From NCBI GenBank assembly GCA_026706815.1, contig JAPOYA010000014.1, forward strand, positions 1 to 36,109: 36,109 bases of DNA. The letters run 5' to 3'. The position numbers and the translations under genes are program-made. Positions 16,209-25,342 of this stretch are shown here, one piece after another; positions within the stretch are counted from its first letter, which is position 1; each line of letters starts with the position of its first letter. The DNA comes from Acidimicrobiaceae bacterium (GTDB lineage Bacteria > Actinomycetota > Acidimicrobiia > Acidimicrobiales > Aldehydirespiratoraceae). The notes under the pieces are model-generated. The model was not told where the DNA came from. It did not search any database and saw nothing but the letters and a program-made list of their open reading frames with translations.

Positions 16209-19200
16209 CTACCCGCTGGAAACCGATGGACTTGCGTCAGCCAGCAAGTCGACCATGATCTGCGCGATCTGCTCGACAACCGGACCGCGTTCGGCGTGCA
16301 GCGGAAGCCGCAGTTCCGCGCTCGCTTCGGAGTAGGCCGCAGTGTTGCCGGCGCCCTTGGAGGAATAAAGACGCTGCAGACGCACCTGTTTGCTGTCCGG
16401 CAACTCCACAGGCGAAAGACGCGCCACATGGTCGGGGCCACCGAAGCCCGGGCCCTCGGCAACAATGATCTCACGCACGCCCGTGCGCGCGCATTCGACC
16501 CTCAACTGCCCCACCCGCAACAGAGCCTCTGCCGCGGCGGGTATCGGACCGAACCGATCCAGCCACTCGGCACGCACATCGTCGAGCATCTCCCGGGTCT
16601 CCACAGACGCCAGTCGGCGGTACGCCTCAAGGCGGCTGGTCTGGCTCAGCACGTAGTCATCGGGGAGGTGGGCGTCGCCAGGCACATCAATAGTGATTTT
16701 CAACGGCTCAGCGGGTTTCTCGCCTCGCAGCTCCGCCACCGCTTCTGTGACCATCCGGCAGTACAGGTCATAGCCGACTGCCGCGATGTGCCCGGACTGG
16801 CCGGTGCCCAGAAGGTTGCCTGCGCCGCGCAGTTCGAGGTCGCGCATGGCGATCCGGAACCCCGATCCCAGCTCGGTGGCCTCGCCGATGGTCCTGAGCC
16901 GCTCGTAGGCCTCCTCGCTCAGAACTCGATCCTTGGGGTGGAACAGGTACGCATACGCCCTTTGGCCGGCCCTGCCGACCCGACCCCGAAGCTGGTGAAG
17001 CTGCCCGAGGCCCAGCAGTTCGGCTTGATCCACCACCAATGTGTTGACCGTCGGCATGTCTATGCCGGATTCGATGATGGTGGTACACACCAGAACGTCG
17101 TATTCGCCTTCCCAGAAGTCGATCACGACCCGTTCGAGCGTGCCTTCATCCATCTGCCCGTGCGCCACTGCAATTCGCGCCTCGGGCACCAGGAGGCGCA
17201 GCGATCGAGCTGTGTGCTCAATGTCCCGCACCCGGTTGTGGACGAAGAACAGTTGCCCCTCCCGCAACAATTCACGCCGGATCGCCTCGGCCACAGCGCT
17301 TTCGGAGTACTCGCCCACATAGGTCAAGATCGGTTGACGATCAGCCGGCGCGGTGTTCAGCACAGACATGTCGCGGATCCCCGCGAGGCCCATCTCCATC
17401 GTTCTCGGGATTGGCGTAGCGGTCAGCGTCAACACATCGACCTGGGAGCGCAGGGACTTGATTCTCTCCTTGTGCTGCACGCCGAAGCGCTGTTCCTCGT
17501 CTATCACCAGCAAACCCAGGTTCTTGAATTCGACGTCCGCGGAGAGCAGGCGGTGAGTGCCGATCACCACATCGACCTCGCCGCCCTGTATGCCGTCGAC
17601 GACCTTCTTGGCTTGGGCGGTGCTCAGAAAGCGGCTCAAGACCTCGACTCTCATCGGATACGGGGCGAGCCTCTCGCGGAATGTGGCGTGGTGTTGTTGG
17701 GCCAACAGCGTGGTGGGCACCAGCACAGCCGCTTGGGAGCCGTCGAGGACCGCCTTGAACACAGCCCGCAAAGCCACCTCGGTCTTGCCGAAACCGACAT
17801 CTCCGATCACCAGTCGATCCATCGGCGTCGGGCGCTCCATGTCTTCTTTGACGTCGATGACGGCCTGAAGCTGGTCCGGCGTCTCCTGATACCTGAACGC
17901 GCTCTCGAACTCACGCTGCCAAGGCGTGTCGGGTGCAAACCCGTGGCCGGGCGTGGTCACCCGGGTCTGGTACAGCACCACGAGTTCCTGAGCGATCTCT
18001 GAGACCGCTGAACGAACCCTGGCCTTGCTCGCGCGCCAGTCCGCGCCCCCCATCCTCGACAATTTCGGGGTTTCGCCGCCGCTGTAGACTCGGATCGCGT
18101 CAATCTGGTCCGACGGCACGTACAACCGGTCTGTGCCGCGGTACTCGAGCAGCAGATAGTCGCGGTCGCTGCCGTTGATTGATCGGGTGACCATCCCACC
18201 GAAGCGGGCAACACCGTGATGGGCGTGTACCACATAGGACCCCTCGCGAAGATCATCGAAGAACTTCTGGGCATCTCTACGGCGTGTCCGTGCCGCTCGA
18301 TGGGTTCGACGCCGCCCTGTCAGGTCGCCCTCGGAGAGCACCGCCAACTTGATCTCGTGCAGCACCGCCCCCCGTTCAAGAGGGACAGCCAGCAGATGCG
18401 CACCTTGAGAGAGGCTCTCGGTTTCGGCGCCCGCGGGCGCCACCCCGACTCCGTGCTCAGAGAGCAGAGCCGCTAAGCGTTCGGCGCTCGCCGCACTGTC
18501 GGCCGCGACTACAACGCAATATCGGTCGTTGAGCAACTGCCGGACCCGCGAGACTGCAGGTTCGACGTCACCGACAACCGGCGCCCAAGCTGACGACGCC
18601 ACAGTCGCAACATCCGGGCGATCCGCCACAGACAGCATCGTCAGTATCGGGACGTTCGTGCGAGCCAGCAGACGGTCATAGGGCACGTGCAGCCTGTGCA
18701 GGCCATCGGCATCGACATCCCAGGTCTTGGACAGCGAGACTGCCAGATCCGCCTCTTCGGCCTCGATGTCGGCCGCCCTGTCCCGGATACGGCGCGGTTC
18801 GACCAAGATCACCCAGGAGTCCGTTGGCAGAAGATCCGGCAGGACCACATCGTCGCTTACCAGCCAGGGCAGCCACGACTCCATCCCGTCGAACAGCTCC
18901 CCGTCAACAACCCGATCCCACTGCTCGCGACCCCAGGGCTCCTCCGCAAGCAGCTGCCGGGCTCGTTGCTGTGCCTGTTGGCCGGGCCGAAGCTCGCGGC
19001 ACGGGTACATCTCGACCTCAGAGACGGGGATCGTAGAGCGCTGGTCCGCAATGGAGAACTCGGTGGTTCGCTCAACCTCGTCGCCCCACAGGTCGATCCG
19101 CACGGGCCGGTCCGCGGTGCTCGGGAAAACATCGACGATCGAGCCTCTCACCGCGAATTCCCCGCGGTGTTCAACTTGAGGTTCACGCCGGTATCCGAAC

Positions 19201-19682
19201 TCGACCAGTCGCTGCACCAGATCCACTGAATCGACCACATCTCCAACACCGCAGATGATCGGGTCCGTCGCGGCTTGCGGGTCGAGTCGCTGCACCAACG
19301 CCCGCACAGAAGCCACGATCACCGAGGGCGCCGTCGCCGTACCGCGCAAACGAGACAGAAGCCGCAACCGCCGACCCATCGTTTCGATGGCGGGACTCAC
19401 GCGTTCGAACGGCAGCGTTCCCCACGCAGCAAAGAGCTCCACTTCGTCCTCACCCAGAATCGCCGCCGCATCATTGGCCAGTCGCACCGCTTCGCTGTGG
19501 GTAGCCGTGACGACCAGGATCGGGCGACGCCCGGCTGCCCCAGTCAACCCCGCCACGGTGAGAGCCCGGGCTGCCTCATTGACGACGAGCACCGCGTCGC
19601 GTCCCGTGATCACCGAATCAAAAGAGGGCTCAGAAGCGAGCAGGGATCTCAGTTGGCGAAGGTTCCCGACCGCGTTCGGCAT
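16209..19682 (-). CDS. mfd: Transcription-repair coupling factor Mfd
   Basis: A 1157-residue translocase that removes stalled RNA polymerase from damaged DNA and recruits UvrA. The N-terminal UvrB-like region holds [20 protein letters not shown] near residues 167-186. The RNA-polymerase-interacting part follows ([15 protein letters not shown] near 480; [18 protein letters not shown] near 505). The helicase motor has Walker [27 protein letters not shown], the DEEQ box in [23 protein letters not shown] and the TRG/motif V-VI region ([38 protein letters not shown]). The C-terminal domain 7 is present. The length is normal. It lies eight bases after pth and 12 bases before the SurA-like gene, inside one operon. 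Confidence 0.97.
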   Translation of the reverse strand: MPNAVGNLRQLRSLLASEPSFDSVITGRDAVLVVNEAARALTVAGLTGAAGRRPILVVTATHSEAVRLANDAAAILGEDEVELFAAWGTLPFERVSPAIETMGRRLRLLSRLRGTATAPSVIVASVRALVQRLDPQAATDPIICGVGDVVDSVDLVQRLVEFGYRREPQVEHRGEFAVRGSIVDVFPSTADRPVRIDLWGDEVERTTEFSIADQRSTIPVSEVEMYPCRELRPGQQAQQRARQLLAEEPWGREQWDRVVDGELFDGMESWLPWLVSDDVVLPDLLPTDSWVILVEPRRIRDRAADIEAEEADLAVSLSKTWDVDADGLHRLHVPYDRLLARTNVPILTMLSVADRPDVATVASSAWAPVVGDVEPAVSRVRQLLNDRYCVVVAADSAASAERLAALLSEHGVGVAPAGAETESLSQGAHLLAVPLERGAVLHEIKLAVLSEGDLTGRRRTHRAARTRRRDAQKFFDDLREGSYVVHAHHGVARFGGMVTRSINGSDRDYLLLEYRGTDRLYVPSDQIDAIRVYSGGETPKLSRMGGADWRASKARVRSAVSEIAQELVVLYQTRVTTPGHGFAPDTPWQREFESAFRYQETPDQLQAVIDVKEDMERPTPMDRLVIGDVGFGKTEVALRAVFKAVLDGSQAAVLVPTTLLAQQHHATFRERLAPYPMRVEVLSRFLSTAQAKKVVDGIQGGEVDVVIGTHRLLSADVEFKNLGLLVIDEEQRFGVQHKERIKSLRSQVDVLTLTATPIPRTMEMGLAGIRDMSVLNTAPADRQPILTYVGEYSESAVAEAIRRELLREGQLFFVHNRVRDIEHTARSLRLLVPEARIAVAHGQMDEGTLERVVIDFWEGEYDVLVCTTIIESGIDMPTVNTLVVDQAELLGLGQLHQLRGRVGRAGQRAYAYLFHPKDRVLSEEAYERLRTIGEATELGSGFRIAMRDLELRGAGNLLGTGQSGHIAAVGYDLYCRMVTEAVAELRGEKPAEPLKITIDVPGDAHLPDDYVLSQTSRLEAYRRLASVETREMLDDVRAEWLDRFGPIPAAAEALLRVGQLRVECARTGVREIIVAEGPGFGGPDHVARLSPVELPDSKQVRLQRLYSSKGAGNTAAYSEASAELRLPLHAERGPVVEQIAQIMVDLLADASPSVSSG

Positions 19683-19690
19683 CCGGACGA

Positions 19691-20320
19691 TCAGCTCCGG
19701 TTGAACAGGTTCATCGCGGCGTCGAGGTCGTTGTCGAGCAGGAACTCAACGGCGTCCGCGGCACGACTCACTACTCGTTCGAGTTCGGGGCGCTCGCTGC
19801 GCTTGGGGCGTTTCAACACGTAGTCGCGGCCCTTCATGGTTCCCGGCATCGGTTTGCCGACGCCGATCCGAATACGGGTGAACTCAACGGAGTGCAGGTG
19901 GGAGCGAATCGACTTCAAGCCGTTGTGGCCGGCCAGGCCGCCGCCGAGCTTGACCTTCATCCGTCCCACTGGAAGGTCGATTTCGTCGTGAACGACTACC
20001 AGACTGCTCAGGTCGTCAATCCCGTATCGCCTCACCAGAGGCGCAACAGCCGAACCCGAGTCGTTCATGAAAGTCTTCGGGACCCCGACCGCCAGGCGCC
20101 TGTCGCCGACGCGCAGTTCCGCCGCTTCTGCCCGGTCTCTGCGCCCGGCGCTGAGCCGGCCGCCATGGCGTTCGACGAGTTCGCCGATCACCCAGACTCC
20201 GGCGTTGTGCCGTGTCTGCGCATACTCGTCTGTCGGGTTGCCGAGTCCGACAACGAGCAGATCGGCCGGTGTGCCGCGGCGCTTTCTTGGACGCTTGGCC
20301 GAGGAGGGGCGGACCATCAC
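19691..20320 (-). CDS. pth: Peptidyl-tRNA hydrolase
   Basis: Pth releases peptides from peptidyl-tRNA that has dropped off the ribosome. The family pattern is complete: LLVVGLGNPTDEYAQTRHNAG (catalytic His in RHNAG) split over residues 21-41, PKTFMNDSG with the key Asn, VVHDEIDLP with the Asp, and GGGLAGHNGLKSI. It is 209 residues long from the GTG at 20320; an ATG immediately follows at 20317 and may be the real start. The first 18 residues (basic, SSAKRPRKRRG) precede the fold. It follows rplY by 15 bases and precedes mfd by eight; the rplY-pth-mfd order is conserved in actinobacteria. Confidence 0.95.
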   Translation of the reverse strand: MMVRPSSAKRPRKRRGTPADLLVVGLGNPTDEYAQTRHNAGVWVIGELVERHGGRLSAGRRDRAEAAELRVGDRRLAVGVPKTFMNDSGSAVAPLVRRYGIDDLSSLVVVHDEIDLPVGRMKVKLGGGLAGHNGLKSIRSHLHSVEFTRIRIGVGKPMPGTMKGRDYVLKRPKRSERPELERVVSRAADAVEFLLDNDLDAAMNLFNRS

Positions 20321-20335
20321 CGGGCCGCCGATGCG

Positions 20336-20998
20336 CTATGAGTCGTCGGCGTCGGCGACAGCGGTTTCGTCGTCTTCTTCATCGGCGATGGCGGCTTCGG
20401 CACTGGCGGCTTCGGCTGCTGCCATTGCCTCACGCGTCGAGCGGGTGACCAGCGAGGTTGCGACCGAGTCGTCCGGATCGGTGGCCGTGACAACACCGGG
20501 CGGGAGGACGACTTCGCCGACTTTGACGGAATCGCCGAGGGTGAGCCCACTGACATCGACTTCGATTTCGTCGGGCACATCGGCGGGTTTGGCCGAAACG
20601 GTCAGCGTGTACAGCGTCTGGTCGACCATGCCGTTGGCCCGGGTGACCTCCAGGGCCTCGCCGACGAGGACCAACGGGACGTCGACTTCGATCTCTTGAT
20701 CGGCGGTGACCCGCAGGAAGTCCACGTGGATCACGTCGCGTCGCACCGGATGGCGCTGGAGATCCTTGACGATCGATAGTTGTCGCTCTCCCTCGATGTC
20801 CAGGGTGATCAATGCGTTCATGCCGGCGTCGGTGTTGAGGGCGACGCGCAGATCGGGCCACGCGACGCTGACTGAGACGGGTTCGTTGTCGAGCCCGTAG
20901 ACGACGGCCGGGATGCGGCCCTCGCGGCGCAGGCGACGCGAAGCGCGGGTGCCTGCGGCACGGCCGAGCGTGGCGTTCAGCAACAACTGGTCAGACAT
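20336..20998 (-). CDS. rplY: Ribosomal protein bL25, CTC form
   Basis: A 220-residue long-form bL25 (CTC/TL5 type) that binds 5S rRNA in the large subunit. The N-terminal RNA-binding domain (SDQLLLNATLGRAAGTRASR, then RREGRIPAVVYGLDNEP) is followed by the VDFLRVTADQEIEVDVPLVL strand region and the CTC C-terminal domain (PADVPDEIEVDVSGLTLGDS). An acidic Ala/Glu/Asp tail ends the protein. I chose the ATG at 20998, where GGAG lies about ten bases upstream, rather than the upstream in-frame start at 21028, whose extra residues do not match the family. It heads the leftward rplY-pth-mfd operon. Confidence 0.95.
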   Translation of the reverse strand: MSDQLLLNATLGRAAGTRASRRLRREGRIPAVVYGLDNEPVSVSVAWPDLRVALNTDAGMNALITLDIEGERQLSIVKDLQRHPVRRDVIHVDFLRVTADQEIEVDVPLVLVGEALEVTRANGMVDQTLYTLTVSAKPADVPDEIEVDVSGLTLGDSVKVGEVVLPPGVVTATDPDDSVATSLVTRSTREAMAAAEAASAEAAIADEEDDETAVADADDS

Positions 20999-21165
20999 GA
21001 GACTTGGGCTCCTGAACCGCAGAACCAATAGAGAACAATAGCTGAGAGAACAATAGCTGGAGGTTCTGTGCGAACCGGCGGATCAGGGTACCGGGATGCG
21101 CGGTGATCCCCAAGCCCGCGCGGCCATAATCGGCACAATCGGCACAATCGCCGCCACAGAGCCGG
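20999..21165. promoter_or_regulatory. Intergenic leader upstream of rplY, with tandem repeats
   Basis: The 167 bases between prs and rplY hold a 15-base tandem (GAGAACAATAGCTGA at 21031-21045, GAGAACAATAGCTGG at 21046-21060) and a 9-base tandem (CGGCACAAT, 21131-21148). On the coding strand the first repeat gives two AGCTATTGTTCTC copies; TATTGT could serve as -10, giving a leader of about 40-60 bases that ends in the GGAG ribosome-binding site. The -10 assignment is a guess. Confidence 0.45.
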
Positions 21166-22146
21166 TCAGGCGAGATGGTTGCCGGCGAAGATCTCGCTGA
21201 CCGAAGTGTCCGCGAAGACCGCCGCGATGGCCCTGGCGATCACCGGCGCAACCGACAGGATCTCCATCTTGTCTATCTGTTTGTCGGACTCCAGCGGGAG
21301 CGTGTCGGTAATCAACACCGTCTCGATGGCGGCGTTCTTCAGGCGATCGATCGCAGGCTCTGAGAAGACCCCGTGGGTCGCGGCCGCGATGACCATTTCT
21401 GCACCGTTGGCCACCAGCAGATCCGCAGCGGCGCAGATGGTGCCGCCGGTGTCGATCATGTCGTCAATGAGCACACAGACTCGGCCCTCGACCTCGCCGA
21501 TGATCTCTTTGGCCTCAACCAAGTTGGCCTCAACGGTCGAGCGGCGCTTGTGAACGTAGGCGAGATCGGCGCCCAACAGGTTCGTGTACCGCTCCGCAAC
21601 CTTCATCCGGCCCGCGTCGGGAGACACGACGACGAGGTCGCCCTCAATTTTGGAGAGATAGTCGACGAGTACCGGCATGGCGGTGAGGTGATCGACCGGA
21701 CCGTCGAAAAAACCCTGAATCTGACCTGAATGCAGATCGACCGAAACCAATCGATCAGCCCCGGCCACGCTGAAGAGATCGGACAGCAGACGGGCGGTGA
21801 TGGGCTCGCGGCCCGAGGCCTTCCGATCCTGGCGGCTGTAGCCGTAGAACGGGATTACCGCTGTGATGCGCTTGGCGGACGCCCGCTTGGCGGCATCGAC
21901 CATGATGAGCTGTTCGGTGATCGCATCGTTGATCGAGCGCCCGTCCCAAGGGGTGTGGGTCTGCACGATGAACACATCAGCACCGCGGATCGATTCGAAG
22001 TACTTGACATGGATCTCGCCGTTGGCGAACTCGGAGATGTTGGGGGTGCCGAGGGGCACGCCCAACTCCTTGCAAATGTCGGCGGCCAGCGACTGAGTCG
22101 CCCGCCCTGCCACGATATGCAGTTTCTTCTTGTTGACCAGTTGCAT
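21166..22146 (-). CDS. prs: Ribose-phosphate pyrophosphokinase (PRPP synthetase)
   Basis: A 326-residue enzyme that makes PRPP from ribose 5-phosphate and ATP for nucleotide, His and Trp synthesis. Visible motifs are ELGVPLGTPNISEFANGE near the start, VIPFYGYSRQDRKASGREPI (ATP flexible loop region), VSVDLHSGQIQGFFDGPVDH, VVVSPDAGRMKVAERY, and the PRPP loop CVLIDDMIDTGGTI. The ATG at 22146 (MQLVNKKKLHIVAG) gives the standard N-terminus; the open frame reaches into the tRNA gene upstream, but those residues are spurious. TACCGT lies ten bases upstream of the ATG. tRNA-Gln is encoded just upstream on the same strand. In Mycobacterium glmU sits next to prs; it is not in this window. Confidence 0.96.
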   Translation of the reverse strand: MQLVNKKKLHIVAGRATQSLAADICKELGVPLGTPNISEFANGEIHVKYFESIRGADVFIVQTHTPWDGRSINDAITEQLIMVDAAKRASAKRITAVIPFYGYSRQDRKASGREPITARLLSDLFSVAGADRLVSVDLHSGQIQGFFDGPVDHLTAMPVLVDYLSKIEGDLVVVSPDAGRMKVAERYTNLLGADLAYVHKRRSTVEANLVEAKEIIGEVEGRVCVLIDDMIDTGGTICAAADLLVANGAEMVIAAATHGVFSEPAIDRLKNAAIETVLITDTLPLESDKQIDKMEILSVAPVIARAIAAVFADTSVSEIFAGNHLA

Positions 22147-22221
22147 TCGGTTCCAGACGGTAGTTCGGGGCCCTGTACCGGCAGTGTAGGTGCGGCAGAT
22201 GGCCCCAGCCGTGGATGCCGG

Positions 22222-22294
22222 CTGGCCCGGCAGGACTCGAACCTGCAACATCCGGAGCCAAAGTCCGACGTTCTGCCAGTTGAACTACGGGCCA
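22222..22294 (-). tRNA. tRNA-Gln (anticodon TTG)
   Basis: Read on the minus strand, the 7-bp acceptor stem TGGCCCG / CGGGCCA is perfect. The anticodon loop CTTTGGC gives anticodon TTG (reads CAA and CAG). The T arm contains the conserved GGTTCGAGTCC, and position 73 is G, as is usual for tRNA-Gln. The 3' CCA is not encoded. It lies 75 bases upstream of the prs start on the same strand and may share its transcript. Confidence 0.95.
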
Positions 22295-22396
22295 TCGCGT
22301 TGGCGACGGCCTTACGGTACCGTTCGCGCGATACGCCGCACCACACAATTTCCGCGGAACGCGGTTTTTCCGAGGACTCCGGTAGCGTCGGCGTTC

Positions 22397-22489
22397 GTGG
22401 GCTCACTCATCAAGAAGCGTCGCAAGCGAATGCGCAAGAAAAAACACAAGAAGATGATGCGACGGACGCGCCACCAGCGCCGCAAGTGA
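22397..22489 (+). CDS. Small ribosomal protein bS22 (AURKAIP1/COX24-like)
   Basis: A 30-residue, extremely basic peptide from a GTG start: GSLIKKRRKRMRKKKHKKM, then MRRTRHQRRK. This matches the actinobacterial bS22 protein found near the decoding centre of mycobacterial 30S subunits (xxKKRRKRMxKKKHxKxxRxTRxxRRxxxK). The start is supported by TAGCGT at 22383-22388, eight bases before the GTG. It lies between tRNA-Gln and ispE, alone on the plus strand. Genes this short are often missed in annotation. Confidence 0.93.
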   Translation: MGSLIKKRRKRMRKKKHKKMMRRTRHQRRK

Positions 22490-22515
22490 CCCCTCCCCTG
22501 TGGTCGACTCGCTCG

Positions 22516-22539
22516 ACCCCTAGACCCCTAGACCCCTAG
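22516..22539. repeat. 8-base tandem repeat, three copies
   Basis: ACCCCTAG is repeated three times in the gap between bS22 and ispE; the last copy supplies the ispE stop codon (TAG on the minus strand, 22538-22536). Confidence 0.85.
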
Positions 22540-23258
22540 CCCAGATGACGGGCGGAGGGGACGGTTCGTGCCACGAGCAGGCCTTCGCCGGGGTGCTCGC
22601 CATCCACCCACCAAGTGCTGCCACTGCCCGCGAGCCGCGGGCGCTGGCCCGAGGAGTCACCGAGTTGGTCTCGCCACCGCGCCAGTCCCGGAGCGAGCGC
22701 GAGCGCTGCCGGTTCGAGATCGTTGCCGTTGTCGCCGACCGGCCCGCCGAGTCGGTCCCACGCTGCATAGACCTCAGCCGTGGCACAGTGCACCGGTGGG
22801 ATCAGCAGCGTCACCGAACGCTCGACGAACGGCAGAGGCTCGACGATTTCACCCATGCCGGTGACCCGGGCACGCCCTCCGTGGAGACAGAACGCCACGT
22901 CTGCACCAATTCCCGCCGCACCGTTCAAGTCCGTATATCCAGCCCATCGCAACACCGCAGCCGCGTCTGCAGAACCACCGCCGAGACCGGCGCCGGCGGG
23001 GATCTGCTTGTCGAGGCGAACCTTTGCGGTGCGACCGCACAGTTCAAGCGCCCGTCGCACCAGGTTGTCTTGTTCGCCGCCCAGCAATTGAGCACGATTG
23101 GGGCCGACGACCTCAAGCGAGTCGCCTTCGCCCAGCTCCACCGTGTCATAGAGGTCGAGGCTGACCATTTCCGCGTCGATCAGGTGATGCCCGTCATCAC
23201 GAATGCCTGTGATGCGCAACGAAACCGTCAGCTTCGCCGGCGCAAGAATCGCATCCAC
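22536..23258 (-). CDS. ispE: 4-diphosphocytidyl-2-C-methyl-D-erythritol kinase
   Basis: A GHMP kinase of the MEP isoprenoid pathway that phosphorylates CDP-methylerythritol. APAKLTVSLRITGIRDDGHH at residues 6-25 holds the substrate-binding Lys, PAGAGLGGGSADAAAVLR is the ATP-binding GHMP loop, and LAGSGSTWWV is the C-terminal GHMP motif in slightly altered form. The start is the GTG at 23258, supported by TACCCT six bases upstream; longer frames upstream run into the divergent gene. At 240 residues it is shorter than the usual 280-310, with less sequence in the C-terminal half. ksgA-ispE adjacency is typical in actinobacteria, but here a nitroreductase-like gene has come between them. Confidence 0.9.
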   Translation of the reverse strand: MDAILAPAKLTVSLRITGIRDDGHHLIDAEMVSLDLYDTVELGEGDSLEVVGPNRAQLLGGEQDNLVRRALELCGRTAKVRLDKQIPAGAGLGGGSADAAAVLRWAGYTDLNGAAGIGADVAFCLHGGRARVTGMGEIVEPLPFVERSVTLLIPPVHCATAEVYAAWDRLGGPVGDNGNDLEPAALALAPGLARWRDQLGDSSGQRPRLAGSGSTWWVDGEHPGEGLLVARTVPSARHLG

Positions 23259-23325
23259 ACGAACAGGGTAGGATGCCGAGCCTCGCTTGCGAAGAGCTGT
23301 CGGGGACGCAGCTAGGCTGCGCGGC
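23259..23325. promoter_or_regulatory. Divergent leaderless promoters for ispE and the nitroreductase fusion
   Basis: Leftward TACCCT (23270-23265) lies six bases before the ispE GTG. Rightward TAGGCT (23313-23318) lies seven bases before the ATG at 23326. Confidence 0.55.
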
Positions 23326-24480
23326 ATGGACATTGACACCGCGGCGGTCGATCTAGCGCTGACCACCACTCGGGCGGTTCGACGACGGCTGGATCTGGAG
23401 CGACCGGTCGACGATCAGATCATCCTCGACTGCATCGACATTGCCGAACAGGCGCCCACGGGAGGCAACCAGTCCAGCAGACGCTGGATAGTGGTGCGCG
23501 ATCCAGAACTGAAGGCTGAACTGGCCCGGCTCTACCGCGAGGCCGCGGGAGACTTCATGATCGCCGCACGGGATCGCCTGGAAGGCACCGACCATCCGAG
23601 CGCTCCAGCGATGCGCTCAGCGGCCTACTTGGCCGAACACCTTGCGGAGGTGCCGGTGATCGTCATTCCCGCCATCGTGGGCCGCCACGACGGCAGCGGC
23701 TCCCCCGGGCTGTTCGATTCGGTGATCCAAAGCGCGTGGAGCTTTTGCGTGGCTCTGCGGGCCCGCGGCCTGGGCAGCGCCTGGACCACTGCGGTTCTCG
23801 CCAAGGCTCCCGAACTCAAAGAGCTGCTCGGCATTCCAGCCGAGATCACCGAGATCGCCATGCTGCCGGTGGCTTGGACCAAGGGCGCCGATTTCCGCCC
23901 CGTTGCCCGGACCCCCGCCCGCGAGATCACGTTCTTCGACGGCTACGGCCGCACCTACGAATCCGGTCCTGGAACTCCGGTGAGCATGGCCGATGGCCCA
24001 GGCGTCGTCGCGGAAACCGACATTGCCGCGCCGATTGAGCGGGTGTGGGCCGCGGCGACCGACATCAACCTTCCCGCAGACTTCTCAGACGAGTTCATCT
24101 CCGCCGTCTGGGACGAAGGGCACGACGGTCCTGTTCTGGGCGCGGCCTTCAGCGGGCGCAACCGACACGAATCGATGGGTGAATGGGAGGCCCGCTGTTA
24201 TGTCGACGTCTGCAATGGACCCAGCGCCTTCGGTTGGCGTACCTCCGATCCCGCCAATCCCGGCGCCCGCTGGCGTTTCGAGATGCAATCCCTCGTGGGC
24301 GGTGGCACACGGTTGCTGTTCCGCCTGCTGCTCGGGCCGGGCCCCTCAGGCCTGACGGATTTCATCGAACAAGCCCCCGACAAAGGACACCGCCTCATCG
24401 CCAACCGCCTGCGCGCCCACCAGGCCAACATGGCGCGTGTCGTCGAGGGCATCAAGGCCCATGTCGAGGATCCCGACTGA
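23326..24480 (+). CDS. Nitroreductase-family protein fused to an SRPBCC domain
   Basis: A 384-residue, two-domain protein. Residues 1-220 are a nitroreductase (FMN-binding oxidoreductase): TTTRAVRRRLDLERPVDDQI near residue 15, QAPTGGNQSSRRWIVVRD with the FMN-contacting residues, and SVIQSAWSFCVALRARGLGS (the helix before the substrate loop), then the P-loop-like region VAWTKGADFRP. From about 228 an SRPBCC/polyketide-cyclase-like domain begins, AETDIAAPIERVWAAATDIN, with GEWEARCYVDVC and a long C-terminal helix (KGHRLIANRLRAHQANM). The pair could bring a hydrophobic ligand to the flavin, but no substrate can be named. The ATG at 23326 is preceded by TAGGCT at seven bases. It stands alone, divergent from ispE and ending six bases from the ksgA stop. 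Confidence 0.87.
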   Translation: MDIDTAAVDLALTTTRAVRRRLDLERPVDDQIILDCIDIAEQAPTGGNQSSRRWIVVRDPELKAELARLYREAAGDFMIAARDRLEGTDHPSAPAMRSAAYLAEHLAEVPVIVIPAIVGRHDGSGSPGLFDSVIQSAWSFCVALRARGLGSAWTTAVLAKAPELKELLGIPAEITEIAMLPVAWTKGADFRPVARTPAREITFFDGYGRTYESGPGTPVSMADGPGVVAETDIAAPIERVWAAATDINLPADFSDEFISAVWDEGHDGPVLGAAFSGRNRHESMGEWEARCYVDVCNGPSAFGWRTSDPANPGARWRFEMQSLVGGGTRLLFRLLLGPGPSGLTDFIEQAPDKGHRLIANRLRAHQANMARVVEGIKAHVEDPD

Positions 24481-24485
24481 GCCGA

Positions 24486-25319
24486 TCAGCCGAGAGTCGC
24501 CGCGGGGATATCGGCTACGGAGGCCAACCGGGACCAATCCGCCAGCGACAGGGTCTCCGGCCGTGTTCGACTGTCCAACCCGGCAAGCGCGAACCCGTCC
24601 GGATCGACCAAACCGGCGAGTGATCGCCGCAACATCTTGCGCCGCTGGTTGAATCCCGCTCGGATCAGGACTTCGATCACTTCCAGCGGCTGATCGACGG
24701 GCGGCGCGGCGTGTCGATCGATCCGAACCAACACAGATTCGACTTTGGGTTTCGGGTAGAACACCGTCGCCGGGACACGTCCGACCACCTTTGCAGCGCC
24801 GTGATAGGCGACCAGCAACGACGGTATGCCCATGGAATTGTCGCCCGGGGCCGCGGCCAAGCGATCGCCCACCTCACGTTGCACCATCACCAACATCGTC
24901 TCCAGCGCCACGACATTGCTCAAGAGATCGACGATCAGAGAAGCAGCGATGTTGTACGGGAGGTTGGCCACAAGTCGCCAGCCGTCGCGACCAGCGAGGA
25001 GACCCGGCCAGTCGAGAGTTCGCGCATCCGCTTCGATCACCCTCACATCGTGATCGGCAACAACATCTCGGAGCGCCCGGGCCAGACCACTGTCGACCTC
25101 GACGGCGGTGACCTCCGCACCGGTTTCCACCAGCGCCAGGGTGAGTGATCCCAGCCCGGCGCCGATCTCGACAATCGGGTCACCCGCGCTCGCCCCCGAC
25201 AGTTCGGCGATGCGGCGCACAGTGTTGGGGTCGATGACAAAATTCTGCCCCAGCCTGCGGCGTGGCTCAAGGCCGTGGCGATCCAGAATCTCGCGTAGTC
25301 GTCGGGGTGAGTGCGTCAC
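24486..25319 (-). CDS. rsmA: 16S rRNA dimethyladenosine transferase
   Basis: RsmA/KsgA dimethylates two adjacent adenines near the 3' end of 16S rRNA during 30S assembly. Motifs are RRRLGQNFVIDPNTVRRI near the start, the SAM loop IVEIGAGLGSLTLAL, the acidic VTAVEVDSGLA, and the catalytic VANLPYNIAASLIVDL. The C-terminal rRNA-binding helices end near LAGLDSRTRPETLSLADW. I chose the GTG at 25319 (VTHSPRRLREIL) because the longer frame would overlap the rpf-like gene and adds residues foreign to the family; this gives 277 residues, the usual size. It follows the rpf-like gene by 23 bases and ends next to the convergent nitroreductase fusion. Confidence 0.94.
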   Translation of the reverse strand: MTHSPRRLREILDRHGLEPRRRLGQNFVIDPNTVRRIAELSGASAGDPIVEIGAGLGSLTLALVETGAEVTAVEVDSGLARALRDVVADHDVRVIEADARTLDWPGLLAGRDGWRLVANLPYNIAASLIVDLLSNVVALETMLVMVQREVGDRLAAAPGDNSMGIPSLLVAYHGAAKVVGRVPATVFYPKPKVESVLVRIDRHAAPPVDQPLEVIEVLIRAGFNQRRKMLRRSLAGLVDPDGFALAGLDSRTRPETLSLADWSRLASVADIPAATLG

Positions 25320-25342
25320 TGCCTTTGCCCTGTCCGAGCACC

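Noticed and set aside
16182..18002. Plus-strand open frame of 606 codons
   Set aside because: It is antisense to mfd in a GC-rich genome and shows no family motif.
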